Notes under the pieces: generated by a model
Database searches by the model: none
What the model was told of the DNA's origin: nothing
Seen by the model: the letters and a program-made list of their open reading frames with translations, nothing else
Made by a program: the position numbers and the translations under genes
From: Gnetum montanum
Taxonomy: Eukaryota; Streptophyta; Gnetopsida; Gnetales; Gnetaceae
Assembly (NCBI GenBank): GCA_015680685.1
Contig: MNCI01007569.1
Coordinates: forward strand, 1 to 64,000
Direction: 5' to 3'
DNA length: 64,000 nucleotides
In this document: piece after piece, positions 32,801 through 46,047 of the stretch
Position numbering within the stretch: the first letter of the stretch is position 1
Layout: every line of letters begins with the position of its first letter

Positions 32801-35070
32801 TACCACACGGGTACATTTCACACACCCGAGGATCAGATTACATTCATATATGGGAACATACATGGTATATGGAATGCTACCCAAGCCTAAAAGACTATAG
32901 GACAACTACCCAAACCCTTCCTAGGCTAGAAGATTTAGGCCACCAAGAGCATACCAAGAAAGAACCATGCTGTTTTGAGAAAAACCTGTCTTTGTCACGA
33001 AGCATATATGATCATCTGTCATTGCAGCACTGTCTCAAAAGATACATGATCTACTGTCACACTGAACTGACTACACGGGTAACCTCGAACGGAAACGATT
33101 CAAGACACGAACGTAACGATCAAAGAAGGAAACACACCAACTGAGTATCCACCATCCTGCCAATAGTGGGACCTCATTGCATTGGCCACTCCTGGGCCAT
33201 CAGTATCCGGCATAGCCAAGGATACCATTTTATGCCATCTGCTAGCCCAATATCTGTAGGGTCTAGGACAGATCACCGTCCTCTGTTAGTGCTCCCCCAG
33301 CACTGAGAGGCAAACAAATCATGATGTACCTGCTGATGCATCACAGCCAAGGTACTGATAAATCCACAACCCAATGTTGGGATTCTGAGACCAAATAATC
33401 AGTTCATGAAGGTCTCAGGAGCACATATCTTCCCCATAGACATAGTGCTCACAGAATCAACTGAGGTCACCACTGGCTACATCTTTATACCTGTGCTACC
33501 TGCAAACACTGAGACACAAGCTCAGAAACATAGAAGTTAGCAGGAACACGATTAGCACATCAGCCTCATTCACAACCATCAAGCATGATCATATAACAAA
33601 GAGATATCACTCTTGCACATCATAAAATTCAAGACCTCAACAACATGTATAGAGATCAATCATGCAAAACATTGATGGAGGAATCCGATCCCCACTCGAA
33701 TAAACGATTTCACCATGAGACACACCAAGAGAGAGATAGCACACTCTCAAAATTTCAATATTCATACATAACAATCATTCCCAGCAACTGGCACTGGCCT
33801 CAACCAGGACCAAAATTTCAACACACTCGTATGAGTCATGGGCAATAGACAATCGTCAACTCAACCCAAAAATAAGGAGGAAGACCAAGGTCTATCCAAC
33901 ATCAAGTCAGCATCCAACAAGTTCTCGCAACACAAGCAACATCACGAAGGATGCGTTCACAAGAAGACTCATTAAAAGAGGTGTGGTCTCAACAAGAACC
34001 AACAATAGGATGACCCCCACCAGTAGTCTTCAAAATCAAATGACCAAAATGTCACCAATCAAAATAGTGATGCCACAAGCAACACCACCCGCTCAACAAG
34101 GAGCATAACTCACAAGGATCAACAATAAGGGCAATCATGCCTCATGCACAATACGTTGTCAAACAAGACAATAGCCATTTGGCTTTGGGGCGACACAAAC
34201 AACCACTGCATCCTCAACGTCCCCAACAATAAGTCATCATACCGCGTAAAACATTTAAGCCTTGCATTACGAATGATAGACGCAACCACGATAACACGCA
34301 TGCAGAATTTGAAAGCGCAACCAAGAAGACACGCATACAGAAATAGACAAACATACAATCGCAAACACGAACGTACGAAGTCTACCAGCAACGGTCTTAG
34401 TCCACCCAGAACAAGGCTCATCAGGAGCACATGTCCGAAGACCTCCATCCTGAGGTACCTAGGAACCATCTTGTCCTCATTTGTATTTTCCCATACTCAC
34501 TGTATCTAGGGTGAGTGGGAGTGCCAAGGATATCATATCCTGCACGATTCAACAAATGCCAGTTCGAAACATGTCATCTGGGTGGAGACCGAAGCAGAGA
34601 CTCGGTCCGATTCATCCCAGATGAATCACTGGAGACCTGAGATGGGAGCTCCTTGAGCAACAAAATTCTTGAGTTGCCAGTAGAACTCCTCTCAACCATA
34701 TCGCATACAATCACAACTAGTCCAACCACAAGTAAACAAGTGAAGGACATCACCACAACACCATCGTTTATATCCTTAGGGAGAGCAACATACATCAATT
34801 GCTCACATCTATCCTCTTATGAGGAGTGAAGAACATTTCCATCAAGAAACTCTTCAAAACACATAAGGATATGATCCTAGACCTTAACCAAACAAGCTCA
34901 ATGGAGTAACACCACCAAAGAGCACAAGGCCACCCTCCAAGGGAGTGGTTAACCAAAGTTGAGAATGGGGTTAGCTAGTTTCTATATGAAACCTCACAAC
35001 CTACAAACCCTGATACCCGCTTAGCGAGAAACTTTTGCCAATCACTACTGTAGAACGCTCTGATACCATC
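29835..35070 (-). other. Noncoding interior of the LARD-like element
   Basis: The plus strand is rich in A and C, so the element's RNA strand would be rich in T/U and G. A T20-like run lies at about 30240-30258. Many stops lie in all frames on both strands. No tandem array or domain was recognised. Confidence 0.6.
35053..35068 (-). other. Primer-binding site of the LARD-like element
   Basis: The minus strand reads TGGTATCAGAGCGTTC, two bases after the 5' LTR end, matching the initiator-methionine tRNA site. Confidence 0.9.
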
Positions 35071-35591
35071 TGTAACAATGTTGCCCCGACGTTGCCCGGC
35101 ACCCCAAGGAATTCACAAAGATCCAATGGATCTAGGGCGGAAGACCTGGGGAATACGCCTCAAACAAGCAAGCATCTCACGAGTGCAAGCAGAAGAGAAC
35201 CAAACAAACAAGTACACACACAACCTTGTAGACCACATCGATGGGAGGGGAGACGATGCACCTACAAGGGAAGGTACCTCACCCCTAGATCCCTCACGAT
35301 CTGGTACAGGGTGTGGCATGGCACCGCACCAAAACTATCCAGTCTTGGTTGCCTACATATCTACGACCACCATAGAATCAGGGCCATGTAGTTCTCCATC
35401 GAGAAGAGGGAAGGAAGAGGACTTAGAGAAGAGAGTTGCAACAGGAGTGTGTCCTATTGCTAGCTTGGTACCACCAAGCTGGGGTGGATTTTGTAACACT
35501 TGAGAGCCACTCGAGGGTGCCTTAGAGTGTTCCATGGCCCCCGAACCATGGGGAGAGCCCAAGAGAACCACCACTTGGGACATCTCTCACA
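35071..35591 (-). repeat. 5' LTR of the LARD-like element
   Basis: 521 bp, the same length as the 3' LTR and with no net gaps. The direct repeat AAAAC follows at 35592-35596. Confidence 0.93.
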
Positions 35592-35639
35592 AAAACAAAC
35601 AATTCAAAAAGATACCACTTAAGAAAAATAATATTATTG

Positions 35640-35895
35640 GTAAAGTCTAGTTTTGGACATTGAAGTTGAACATTACTGAGCATTTCATAGTCAAATTTCG
35701 TGTAGTTGGTGTTTTGATACTAGGCATTTAGACAACATTTCCAAATAAAGAAAATAATTTCAAATAAGAAGATGCATAGAGGGAAATCGACATTATGGTT
35801 AGGAATAAAAACTTGGAGAGTTTGACACCACTTCCAAATTTGTTGAGAGAACGAGCAATCTCAAAAGACATGCACAAAAGAGTCATCAACAATAA
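35640..35895 (-). pseudogene. LINE reverse-transcriptase zinc-binding fragment
   Basis: The minus strand reads DDSFVHVF, stop, DCSFSQQIWKWCQTLQVF and then a hydrophobic stretch (CIFLFEIIFFIWKCCLNA). This resembles the zinc-binding region near the C-terminus of plant non-LTR (LINE) reverse transcriptases (HLF..C....W). It lies between the LARD-like element and the resumption of duplication copy B. Only about 80 codons remain. Confidence 0.5.
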
Positions 35896-36330
35896 GCGAT
35901 AACTAATCTAGAAGGGTGAGTTTTGAAGTTAAGTATCCTACGAAGATGGGTTGTCTATGATTTCCTAATTAGTTAGCCTGTGCCTTTAATGCTTTCAAAT
36001 GATTTGGCATCTTTTCTCCATCCCATAATCATGTATAATACTATACTGGCTACAACATGTTCTTTCTAGAGCCCACCACTAAATAGTGTTAGATAAGCTC
36101 AATACCAAATAGTGACATGACCAGGTTTCATAAAAATTTTAAAAAATTATTTTTAGTTACATGCAAGACCAGGAGCAATTTCAACAAGTTGCAATCTTAT
36201 GTGACAAAGCATTTGCCATGTCAACTACTTTTTTTGGAATTTTTATTGATATGGACATTAAAGACTATCATTTAGAGTGATGGTACGATAGTTGTTTCTA
36301 AAGTTGTCTAGGTTTAAGCCATAGCTACTC
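35896..36330. repeat. Segmental duplication, copy B right part
   Basis: It matches 4376-5215 without the roughly 390 bp at 4420-4815. Shared words include gataagctcaataccaaata and gcatttgccatgtcaactac. No coding sequence is seen. Confidence 0.8.
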
Positions 36331-36765
36331 AAAATAGGTTAGGTTTTCATTTATTTACCAACTCTCCCAAGACCTTACTCATTGATCAACCCTTCGAAGT
36401 CTCACTTGGAGGGATGAGCATTGAGCATTTAAATGATGATCTTTTTTATTGATATGAACATTAAATTAGAATAAGTAAAGGAACTGAGTGTACAAATGCA
36501 AATGAAAAAAATAATTGGAATTAGTGTTTGTAAGTTGTAGTTTCCCATGACATAACATTTAACATATAAATCACCTATTAATTTGTTTCTCATTTTTAGT
36601 GATACATACATTAAATTATGAGTGAAGAACACACTAGGAAAAAAGTGGGTGAAATTAGGGTTTGCAAATCACAATCTTTTATGATGTAGCATTTGTCATG
36701 TCAGCTACCTATTAATGTTTTTCGAATTTCTATTCAATTTATATTGATAAGGACATTAAATGGAA
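36185..36765. repeat. Three degenerate copies of a roughly 75-100-bp unit
   Basis: Copies near 36187-36258, 36529-36615 and 36666-36763 share a pattern like aagttgcaatcttntgtgac, gcatttgccatgtcaactac and gatatggacattaaa. One copy is present at about 5055-5135 in duplication copy A. They are strongly diverged. Confidence 0.5.
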
Positions 36766-36831
36766 AAGGTAGTTGAAATGATGTTTGATGAGCGACGAGG
36801 TATCCCTATGCCCAACCATACGAATCATAGG

Positions 36832-37692
36832 TTATGAGCAACAAGGTACCCCTACGCCCAAACATATGAATACAAACGTTCATGCACGATCCAGTTGAAC
36901 TTTGAGGATTAAGTGCTTATGCACCTACACTAAACAAAGATGAGTTATGCAGTCGTTGTCTTCTCAAGCTTGTAAGGCACAATTGCATGGTTAAGTAAAC
37001 TTGAGGTATATGATTTTTTTATGTTTTTTTTTTAAATTTTCTATCTTGGTCTCCTAAGTGTGTGAAATGAAAAGATTTAGTTAACTAATGGATTTTTGTA
37101 ACTCTAATGTTAATCAAATCCTAACACCAGCATCTGTTCCCACTCTCTGGACACATCCTAAACTAGTGTAACACTATTGGGATTATCAAATGTTAGTCGT
37201 TACTGGATTACCAAGCGTTCCACGTATGCTCGAAGTGGTCGTGCTAAGTGTGCTAATTCGTTGATGGTTAATAATTCTATAGAAATAACATTGATTAACT
37301 AATGAGAGCATCAAATAATAGTAAATAACATTAAATTCAATAATTGAGCTATTCTAAATATTGCAAGGTTTATCACAAAGTTTGTCTTTATTTCTGAACA
37401 CAAGGTGTGCTCAGGTACATAATGCTCGAATAAAGATTCGTTCACTCTATGACTCTTACTGCGGGCACTCAGAAATAATTCTAACTTTGGAAGAGAAAAA
37501 TTGCAAGAGTTTAGCTAAAGGACTTAAAAAATACTATGCAAAACCAAGCGCCCCTATCTCTTATTTATAGAAAATGAGACAGGCTCTGACATCACATGTT
37601 TGATGTCAGGGATCTGATGTTGCTTGGTTGATCTGATATCGCGTATCCAATATCAAGGGTCTGATATCGGGTTGCTTATTTGATGACTCATA
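36832..37692 (-). repeat. 3' LTR of the nested Athila-like element
   Basis: About 861 bp, starting TTATGAGC (a decayed TGATGAGC) and ending GACTCATA next to a purine tract (sense GTCATGGGGATAT, about 37693-37705). The TATA box (sense CTATAAATAA) is at about 37561-37570, and the GATATC-like cluster at 37583-37670. Confidence 0.8.
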
Positions 37693-39629
37693 ATATCCCC
37701 ATGACGAAATGAAAAATCATCTTCAAGTTCCTTACAAAATATTAGGAAGGTATGGGATTATTGACTGAATGACAACTGACGGTGACATGAAATGACAAAC
37801 TCAAAGTGCCCGGTGAACGAATCGACAAACGTATTATAACATTGGTGTTCATAACCATTGTGGTGAACACTGTACATAGATGACATCCAGACCCTCATTT
37901 GACAGCTTGAAGAAAGAGAGAGAAAAGAAAATGAGGTGCATTGATATTGATGTTAAAAATGTACACATCGTTGTTTGTCCATGGCTCCATGACTAAGATT
38001 GTTCCTTGCATAAATGCTCTTGCTCTAGTCCATCCTGATTGCTTCCTCCTATCCTAGTCCATTGTTCATGTGATCGCCATCTGTACACACAACACAATCA
38101 CGAATTAGCAAGGATAGATAAGATATAATGTAGTTGATACCTTGCCTCGATATGAAGCACATTGGCTAGGTTGTGGGTATGGTAGATATTGGGTTAGAGG
38201 TTTGTAATTGACAACTACCCAAGGTGTAGGGGTGAAATAAGTAATGGAATGGAAAAATTTGTGATAGGCCACCACGACTAAGAGTGAATCTCCAGTAGCA
38301 ATAGGATGGAAAACAAAAGAAAAAGGAAGATAAGAGAAATAACAACGGTGAAGCCAATAAAAATGCATAGAAGAGAAGGGAAAAACAAAAATGGATATCA
38401 TGGATGGGGTGAAATGAGAAATAGTTGATTACGAGAAATGTTTAAGGGAAAGAACTTAACAATTGCACCAAAAAGGAATGCCAGTGGATCCTCCCCAAAG
38501 TAGGCTCATGCCCTTTATGCCTTGACAAACCCACAAACCAAAGAGTCTGTAGGCTCTAGGAATGACATATGCAGATAATAGTTAAGAATTCACCCACAAG
38601 AATTTACCAAAGAATAATAATGCGTCGACTAGGATATAGACTAATCATAAAATTGACAATGAGGTAGAATATGGGAAGCAATACAGAAAGAGAAGAGAGA
38701 ATGGAATAGAATCTCAAAATCAAGGTTGTATAAAGTCCTTTGTGTATTATGTGGTTAAGGTGACTTAATAAAATTCAGTCCAAATCTAGATTAAAACTAA
38801 CCACATCTAGTGACTTTGCATCAACACACTTGACCAACCCATCCTCTTGAAGCAACAAGAATGCTTCCACAGAGCAACTACCATCCCAGAAAGAGAAGAA
38901 TAGAAAACTAGGAAGTGAGAAAGGGCCTTAGTTAGAGGGAACCTTTAGGTAGGGGTAACATGTCTTTCTAATGCCATAACTAGTGCTTGTAGCCCAGGCT
39001 CCTTTATTATGTCTAAGGAGTATGCTTTGAATTCCCACTAATTTTTTTTGGCTTTTTGGATGGGAACCACACCATGCAAAGACTTATTTGACTGGGTTAA
39101 CTTCCTGGTGGTGTTTGGTGGTGAAATGGCAGAAAACCTATGAAAAACATCCAAGTACCCAAGAGAATAGCTAGCACAAATGCATCGAATCCCCTTGAAG
39201 TCACACCCTTTTCAATCCATTTGAATCCTTCTTTGGTTTGAAAAATACCAAGCCAAAAATTCATTAATAGGTTTGATTTGAAAAAGAAATAGTACATTTC
39301 CAAAATAAAGGAATACCATAGAGTTGAATGGATGAATGGATGACATCGCCTCATTACCTGTTTTATCAAAAGAAACCATATCTTAGCATTAACATTAAAA
39401 GTCAAAAGTAAAAATCACGCATTAGCAATCAACACCATTATAGTACAACCCACCATCATGAGAACTTATTATGTGACGAGTGAGAATAAATCAAAGAAAA
39501 TGTAATAGAGAAAGAAATAGTAAAAATGTTAATGATGGTGTAAAATAAAAACAAGTAAAGATAAAAAATGTGTAAAACAAAAAAGACAAAAGAAATTGAG
39601 GACTTAGAATAATTAGCATTGGTGGCCAT
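37693..39629 (-). other. Post-integrase noncoding region, nested element
   Basis: About 1.9 kb between integrase and the 3' LTR. It contains the family words gtggatcctccccaaagtag (38485) and cacaccatgcaaagacttat (39069). The longest minus frame (39405-39097, 102 codons) has no known relative and is broken in the sister copies, so no env-like gene can be claimed. Confidence 0.5.
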
Positions 39630-42600
39630 CTCCCCCATGACTGAGTTGGAAGGAGGAGATTCGAAATAATGAGTAAGGCTATCCATCAATAAAGGTAGTG
39701 TTAGTACTGGCCATTTTGGGCTCATGGAAAGGTTTTGTTTGCTGGATGTTGACCAATAATTTCTTATCCAGGCCTCTAGTTTTATAGATCATCATGGCCC
39801 CTGAAGAAAAGGTTTCATGAATGATATAAGGTCCTTTCCATAGCATTTGAAGTTTAGTTTATTGTGGCACATGTGCGAGATTCCAATAAAAAACCCTATC
39901 TCCTAGTTGGTATTTGACTTTTCTAATTCTTAGGTCATGATGTTGTTTGTTGAAGGCCTTGTATAGTTCATTGGATGACAGGGCAACTAATTAGTTTTCA
40001 TCTAACAAGTTAAGGTTCATTAACCATTCTTTCTATGCTAGACTAAGGTTAAGGTTAAGGTCACATGCTATAGATAGTGTACGGAGCTCAACTTGGATAG
40101 GAAGTGTTGGAAGTTTATCTTACACTAACTCATAGGGAGAATAGCCTATAGGAAGTTTCCATGTGGAGCGGTAGGTCCAAAGAGCATTGTTCAGTTTGGT
40201 GCTCTAGTCTCGCCTATATTTGCTAATGGTTCATGTCAAAATTTTTGTGATTTCCCTATTGGTGACTTCAGCTTGACCATTTGCTTGAGGATGATATGGT
40301 GTAGTTAGTTTATGCTTAACTTCTAAGTGTTGCATCAACTTTTGAAAAGTTGCACATATAAAATGTGTACCATTATCAGAAATAAGTGCATAAGGCATGC
40401 CAAACTTGTTAACAATTTGTTGTTGAACAAATCATGCAGTAGTAGATGATGTACAGTTGGTAACGGTGGCTACTTCTGCTCATTTTGTAAAATAATCAAT
40501 AGCAATAACAATGTATGCTTTTTCATTGGACATCAATGTAATAGGCCCCATAAAATCAATACCCCATATGTCAAAGGATTCTAAGGGTTGATTTCCATGA
40601 AATGTTTGACTCGATGGAGAAACTGTTGTTTCTTTCTAATGTCTAGCTCTTGTGGTGTTTCTTATGTGAGAAGATAAGTAAGAATGCTACTATACCAATT
40701 TTTATCTATGGGTGATTGATTGTTTATTACACCTACAAAGAGGAGTTCATCAGGGAAGCGATCAGAAATTGGATATTCATCCTTTTTGTTGTCCCATTGC
40801 AATCGAGATAAATGATTGAAAATAACATTCTCGATGCCTTTATGATCTACTATTGTGAGATCGAACTCTTGCAAGATCACAAACCATTGTGTAATGTGAG
40901 GGCTCACTATTGTTTTATTCATAAGGAACCAAATCACACTATGATCTATGTGTACAAATACCTTATAGCCTAATACATAGTGCCTAAATTTCTCTAGTGC
41001 AAACACCACAGCCATTAACTCTTTTTTTGTTGTGGTATAGTTGAGTTGTGCACCAACAATGCTTCGACCTACACAGTGAATGTAATAGGGACATTTTTGG
41101 TCATCTAACTATGTAAGTACGGCTCCTAAAGCAAAATTGGACGCATCAATCATTATATGGAATGGTCTGGACTAGTTAGGATCTTGTAGAATGGGTGTTT
41201 CTATGAGCTTCTGCTTCAAGGTTTGGAAAGCTAACTCACATTCCTTGGTCCATTCAAAGGATACGTTCTTTTTCATTAATTCTACCAATAGTTTTACAAT
41301 CTTTGAAAAGTTCTCGATGAAACATCTATAATAGTTAGTATGTCCAAGGAATGATCATACGTCTTTTACAGTTTTAGGTTGACAAGTGATTCCTTGGATG
41401 ACTTTAAATTTTTCAGGATCTACCTCTACCCCTATTTGTGAAATTTTATACCCTAATACAATGCCCTCTTGGACCATTAAGTGGCTTTTCTGCCAATTGA
41501 GCCTTAGGTTGGTTTCAACACATCGTTTCATCACTTGCTGTAATCGGTGCAATACTTGTTCAAAGTCCACTCTGTAGGTGGAGAAATCATCCATAAAAAC
41601 CTCCACACCATTTCCTATTTTTTGCTAAAATATACTGAGAACGAAATGTTAAAATGTTACTGGAGCATTGCATAAGCCAAATGACATTTACTTATATGCA
41701 AATGTCCCCCAAGGACTCATGAATGTAGTTTTGGCTTGGTCTTTTGGTGCTATTTAGATTTGATTGTACCCACTGTAACTATCCAGAAAACTATAATAAC
41801 AATGCCCTGCAATGGTATCTAAGACTTGGTCAATGAATGGAAATGGGATCTTTAAATGTTGCCATGTTTAATAGCCTAAAGTCTATATAAACCCTTTCTT
41901 TACCACCTTTTTTAGGTACAATGACTAATGGACTAACCCATTCACTATCAGCAATGGGGTAGATGAACCTGACCTTTAGAAGTTGTTCAATTTCTTCCCT
42001 AACTACTTGCTTAAGCTTTGGGTTCAATTGTCTTTGTGGTTGTTATTGAGGCTTCATAGAGGGGTCAATGTAAATTCTCTATTGGCATATCCTAGGATCT
42101 ATTCTGGTTAATTTGGGATATGACCAAGCAAAGGCTTTTGACCATTTTTTTACCATCTTTAGCAGTCCTTCTTTTTGTTGAGGAGTGAGTTTAGCATTAA
42201 TGATTACAAGTTTTCCATTCTTAAAAAATGCATACTCCATATTGGTGGGAAACAATTTTAATTCAAGGGGCTCTTACTTAAACTCATCAAGGATTTCCAA
42301 CTTCCCCTAGTTGATATCTTCAGTGTCAGTACTTAGAAGTTGGCAATGGACTTGCTCTAATGCATCTATGCTATCGATATAGGCACAAGTCAAGCTCTTA
42401 GTTGGTTCCATGCATAAAGGTGAATTACTCTCTAGGTTAGCTATTAGCCACTGGGTGCCTTCCTATCTTGTGGCTGCTACATACAAGCATCTTTGTATGT
42501 TAGATACTTGTGCACACTAGTTGCATGTAGACAATGTTGAGTGTTGTACAAATCAGGACTTTTGCACACAGTTGCACCCTGTGTCACTGTATGAAATGCA

Positions 42601-43056
42601 TGGAAATTCCTTTTTCTTGATCTTACCAAATGCATTTTCTTTTGATATCTCTAGGAAAAGATTACATATTCCTAGGCACACATTAATCATACTTAGCCAT
42701 GCTCTTCCCATTATGATTGGAAAGTTCCCCTTGTAGTTGTTAACTTGGATCACTAGGAAATCGGTTGGATACGACCACCCACAAACAGTGGTGACAATGT
42801 CCTCCACTGGTCTCAATGGAATAGTGATGGATTGATTGGCCAACTCTAAATGAATGTTACTCTTCTTTAGCAGAGGTAGGTTCCAGGCTTTATACATTTC
42901 ATGGGAGATCAAATTAACACTAGAACCTGAATCCAAAAGAGCTTTACAAGGCTCATTTTCAATGATTTGCAAATAAATAAGAGGACTTCCAGGATCAGAG
43001 AATTTCCTAGGAAGATGACCAACTTTAATCCAATCAGTGATGGCATGAGTTAACAT
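39630..43056 (-). pseudogene. Athila-like pol, nested element
   Basis: Protease (LLDSGSSVNLIS, FPIIMGRAWLS) is at 43056-42553. RT includes SEWVSPLVIVPKKGG near 41920 and the catalytic VFMDDFS at about 41600, a form typical of Athila-type RT. RNase H includes AVVFALEKFRHYVLG and KGIENVIFNHLSRL (41015-40780). The integrase core includes WGIDFMGPI, SDNGTHF and YHPQANGQAEVTNREI (about 40560-40250). The HHCC zinc finger expected before the core is missing (deletion near 40620). Several stops and frameshifts break the frame. Confidence 0.85.
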
Positions 43057-43059
43057 GAT

Positions 43060-45333
43060 AGTGTGCGTTGAGTGCGATTTTTAGTTCGAAGGAAGCTTTG
43101 ATGATTTAAACAATGATGGGACATTTGGATAATTATCCACTTGTGGTTGTAAGGACTTGGTTGGACTATTGGTTCTAAAGAAAGATCTCTTCTTTGATCG
43201 ATTGTCTGAACCAACAGTAGGTTAAAGATTGACAGCCCTTGTAGCGTTACATTGCTATGGCTGGGCAAGAAGCTTGCCTTGCATAGTTGGAGTAGGTGGT
43301 AATGGAGCTAAGGGTGGAAGAGATGCAGATAGATGAGAAGGATAGTATGTATGTAAAGAATTACCCCTATAAGAAGAAGACGTTCTATAGCACTCAAGGG
43401 TCTGGTAGCAAGGTTGAAGAGTGACATGACTAGTAGAGTCACGTGGAGAGATCAGTTGCTGAATGTAATACCCGTATGAGTCAGGTTGACGGTAAGGGTA
43501 TTGTTGACATGGTAGTGGAATTTCCCATGATTATGGATGTTGCCATTGTTGATACTATTCATTTGATTGTGGTGGAGCTCCACTCGAATAATATGTCAAG
43601 GGTTAGTGGAACTGCCTTGGGTTACATTGAAGATAAGGTAACCTTCTGGTTGTTTGTCATCTGTTTAATCATTGTTTAGTGCATACACCCCAGACTCTTG
43701 CAGATGTGACACTACTGGGCAACATCCCTTAGGATGGTCATATTGGCAAATCTCACATTCGCCATCATTGTCTATGTCTGAATCCAAAACATCTTTAGTG
43801 AAGGCAACCTTGCCTTGACCCTTGTTACATGCATATTCAGCTTCTTTCTTTTTCCTTTTCTCTCGATCACTACTTTGTTCTCTAGACTCCTCTGCTATTT
43901 TTAGGATAGTTTGAAATTTGTCATCTAGGGAGTTCCACATTTGATCCACCTTTGCTGATACTTCTAATGCAAATTTTTGAATGGGCAAAGTCTTTCTATT
44001 CACCATATCTTCAAGTGGTGACTCTTCTTCATCTTCGTAAGATCTAACTTCCTTTTTTCGGAGGGAAGGATCTATGTTGTACTCTTCCACACTTTCTCTT
44101 TTCCTCAACTCATCTTCCTCTTTGGCAACTTGCTCGAAAAATCTTTGTATTTGATGGGCTTTGAGCTTGGATAGCTTTCCTTGGGCATAAGTCCCAAGGG
44201 TTCTTTACGTTTTGTACCTAAACCCATTTATGAGATGGCGTAGTTGTTTCTTTTTTGAGTAACCATGGCCAGGGCAATGATGTAATATGAATAATATTAG
44301 CCAATGACATCATCCAAGGATTCATGTCCTCCTTGTTTCCATCCTTGGATTTGCTTATGCAGGTTGGATAGTCAGGAGTACATTTGATACTTATTGTTGA
44401 ATAGCTCCAACATGGTACTCCATCAATGAATGGTTTTTGGTTTTAAGGACTAATACCAGCTTTCTACTTCCTTGATCAGTGTCTGTAAAAATAGCTTTAG
44501 TTTTTGCCCCTTTTTTTCTATATTCTACAAGGCACATGCATCATGGAATGCTTATAAATGGTTTTGAGAATCAACATTATATTCCCCTTCAAATCATGGG
44601 ATGTTATTCATGTTTAGTCTTTTGATCCTACTATCTTTTTTGTGCCTTGTTGTAATCCTAACAACCTCTACTATATTTAACATACTTTGGGTGGTGAGTA
44701 GGGGTTCATCATGATTATGTTGCCTATGGTGTCTATGATGCCTATGATCTTCCCTACTCTCCCTTCTTTCGTGATGTGTCTCTTTGGAATGCCCTCACCC
44801 CCTTTCTCTACTATTTTGTTAGTGATTTCTAGTTTTCCTATCGTTGTCCTCATGGTCTCACCCTCTATGATTGCATTTAGATCCTAAAGAAGAGGAGGAA
44901 GAAGATGATGAAGGTGAAGAGGAGGAAGGATTGGCACCATGTCGACACTTGCCACCTTCTCTTTGGTGGTTGTGGCCTCAGTTGCGGTTACGATTGTAAT
45001 GTTCGTCATTGTCATGCATTCATGTTCCTTTTCTAGATCCTTTGTGTCCATTGATACCAGAACCTGGGTTATGAATAGTTGAGTGAAGATTCTGATACCT
45101 AGCTCCTTGGCCAAAGTCAAAGAGAGGAACATCATTTTGTGGAAAACCTCCCGAGACAGGTTCACCACTGTCATTTTTACTTAGGACATACGAGACATCC
45201 TGAGACCACTTCCCCTTCATGGATTCATAATGTCTCTCTTGTTGTATATCCCTCTAGTGTTGTGCCTCTATGGGTTGATAATCTCTCGAATCTTGTTCAT
45301 GCACAACATACTTTGACTGTAAGTGCTGCATAC
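43060..45333 (-). pseudogene. Athila-like gag, nested element
   Basis: The start is lost in the deletion that joins gag to the truncated LTR at about 45334. Remaining pieces include SGGFPQNDVPLFDFGQGARY, a long Ser run, the gag core (QKLKLFLQTLIKE; LSNLHKQIQGWKQGG) and a knuckle CEICQYDHPKGCCPVVSHL near 43755. Many stops break it. The C-terminal third is Pro/His/Asn-rich. Confidence 0.75.
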
Positions 45334-46042
45334 CAATTGTAGGGTTAAGTAAACTTGAGGTATATGATTTTTTTATGTTTTTTTATTTTCTATCTTAGTA
45401 TCCTAAGTGTGTGAAATGAAAATATTTAGTTAACTAATGGGTTTTTGTAAGTCTAATGTTAATTGAATTCTAACACTAGCATCTGTTTCCACTCTCCAGA
45501 CATATCCTGAACTAGTGTAACACTACTGGGATTACCAAACGCTAGTCGTTATTGGGTTACCAAGCATTCCATGTATGTTCAAAGTGGTCTTGTTGAGTGT
45601 GTTAATTCATTGATAATTAATAATTCTATAGAAATAACATTGATTAACTAATGAGAGCATCAAATAACAATAATTAGCATTAAATGCAATAATTAAGCTA
45701 TTTTGAATGTTGCAAGATTTCTAACAAAGTTCATCTTTATTTCCGAACACAAGGTGTGCTTAGGTACATAATGCTCGAATAAAGATCCATTCACGCCATG
45801 ACTCCTACTATGGGCACTTAGAAATAGTTCTAACTCTGGAAGAGAAAAACTGCAAGAGTTCGGCTAAAGGACTGAAAAAATACTATGCAAAACCAAGTTC
45901 CTCTGTCTCTTATTTATAAACAATGAGATAGGCTTTGACATCGTGTGTCCAATGTCAGGGATCCGATGTCACTTGGAAGATTTGATATTGCATATCCAAT
46001 ATCAAAGGTTCGATATCAGGTTGCTTATTTGGTGACTCATCA
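45334..46042 (-). repeat. 5' LTR of the nested Athila-like element, truncated
   Basis: It matches the left LTR from its ttaagtaaacttgaggtata segment onward and ends GTGACTCATCA at 46042. About 150 bp at the gag side are missing. The GATATC-like cluster is at 45938-46020 and the TATA box (sense TTATAAATAA) near 45911-45920. Confidence 0.82.
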
Positions 46043-46047
46043 ATAGG

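Larger units (their letters stand above)
29314..35591 (-). mobile_element. Coding-poor LTR retrotransposon (LARD-like), complete
   Basis: The element is 6,278 bp on the minus strand with two 521-bp LTRs (29314-29834 and 35071-35591). The target duplication is perfect, AAAAC at 29309-29313 and 35592-35596. The primer-binding site and polypurine tract are both intact. The internal 5.2 kb shows no gag, protease, RT or integrase in any frame; the longest frame is 157 codons and unlike known proteins. Such elements would need proteins from another element. By hand the LTRs differ at about 19 of 521 positions, 17 of them transitions. Confidence 0.9.
36832..46042 (-). mobile_element. Athila-like LTR retrotransposon nested in an LTR
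   Basis: 9,211 bp inserted in the left LTR of 36786-56072, with a perfect target duplication ATAGG at 36827-36831 and 46043-46047. The left LTR is 36832-37692. The right LTR is truncated (about 45334-46042), and a deletion has removed its gag-proximal part, the primer-binding site and the start of gag. Gag and pol remnants lie on the minus strand. Confidence 0.88.

Noticed and set aside
39456-39725. 89-codon minus frame as an env-like gene
   Set aside because: Its first part is the end of integrase, and the rest is low-complexity Phe/Ser/Ile from AT-rich DNA.
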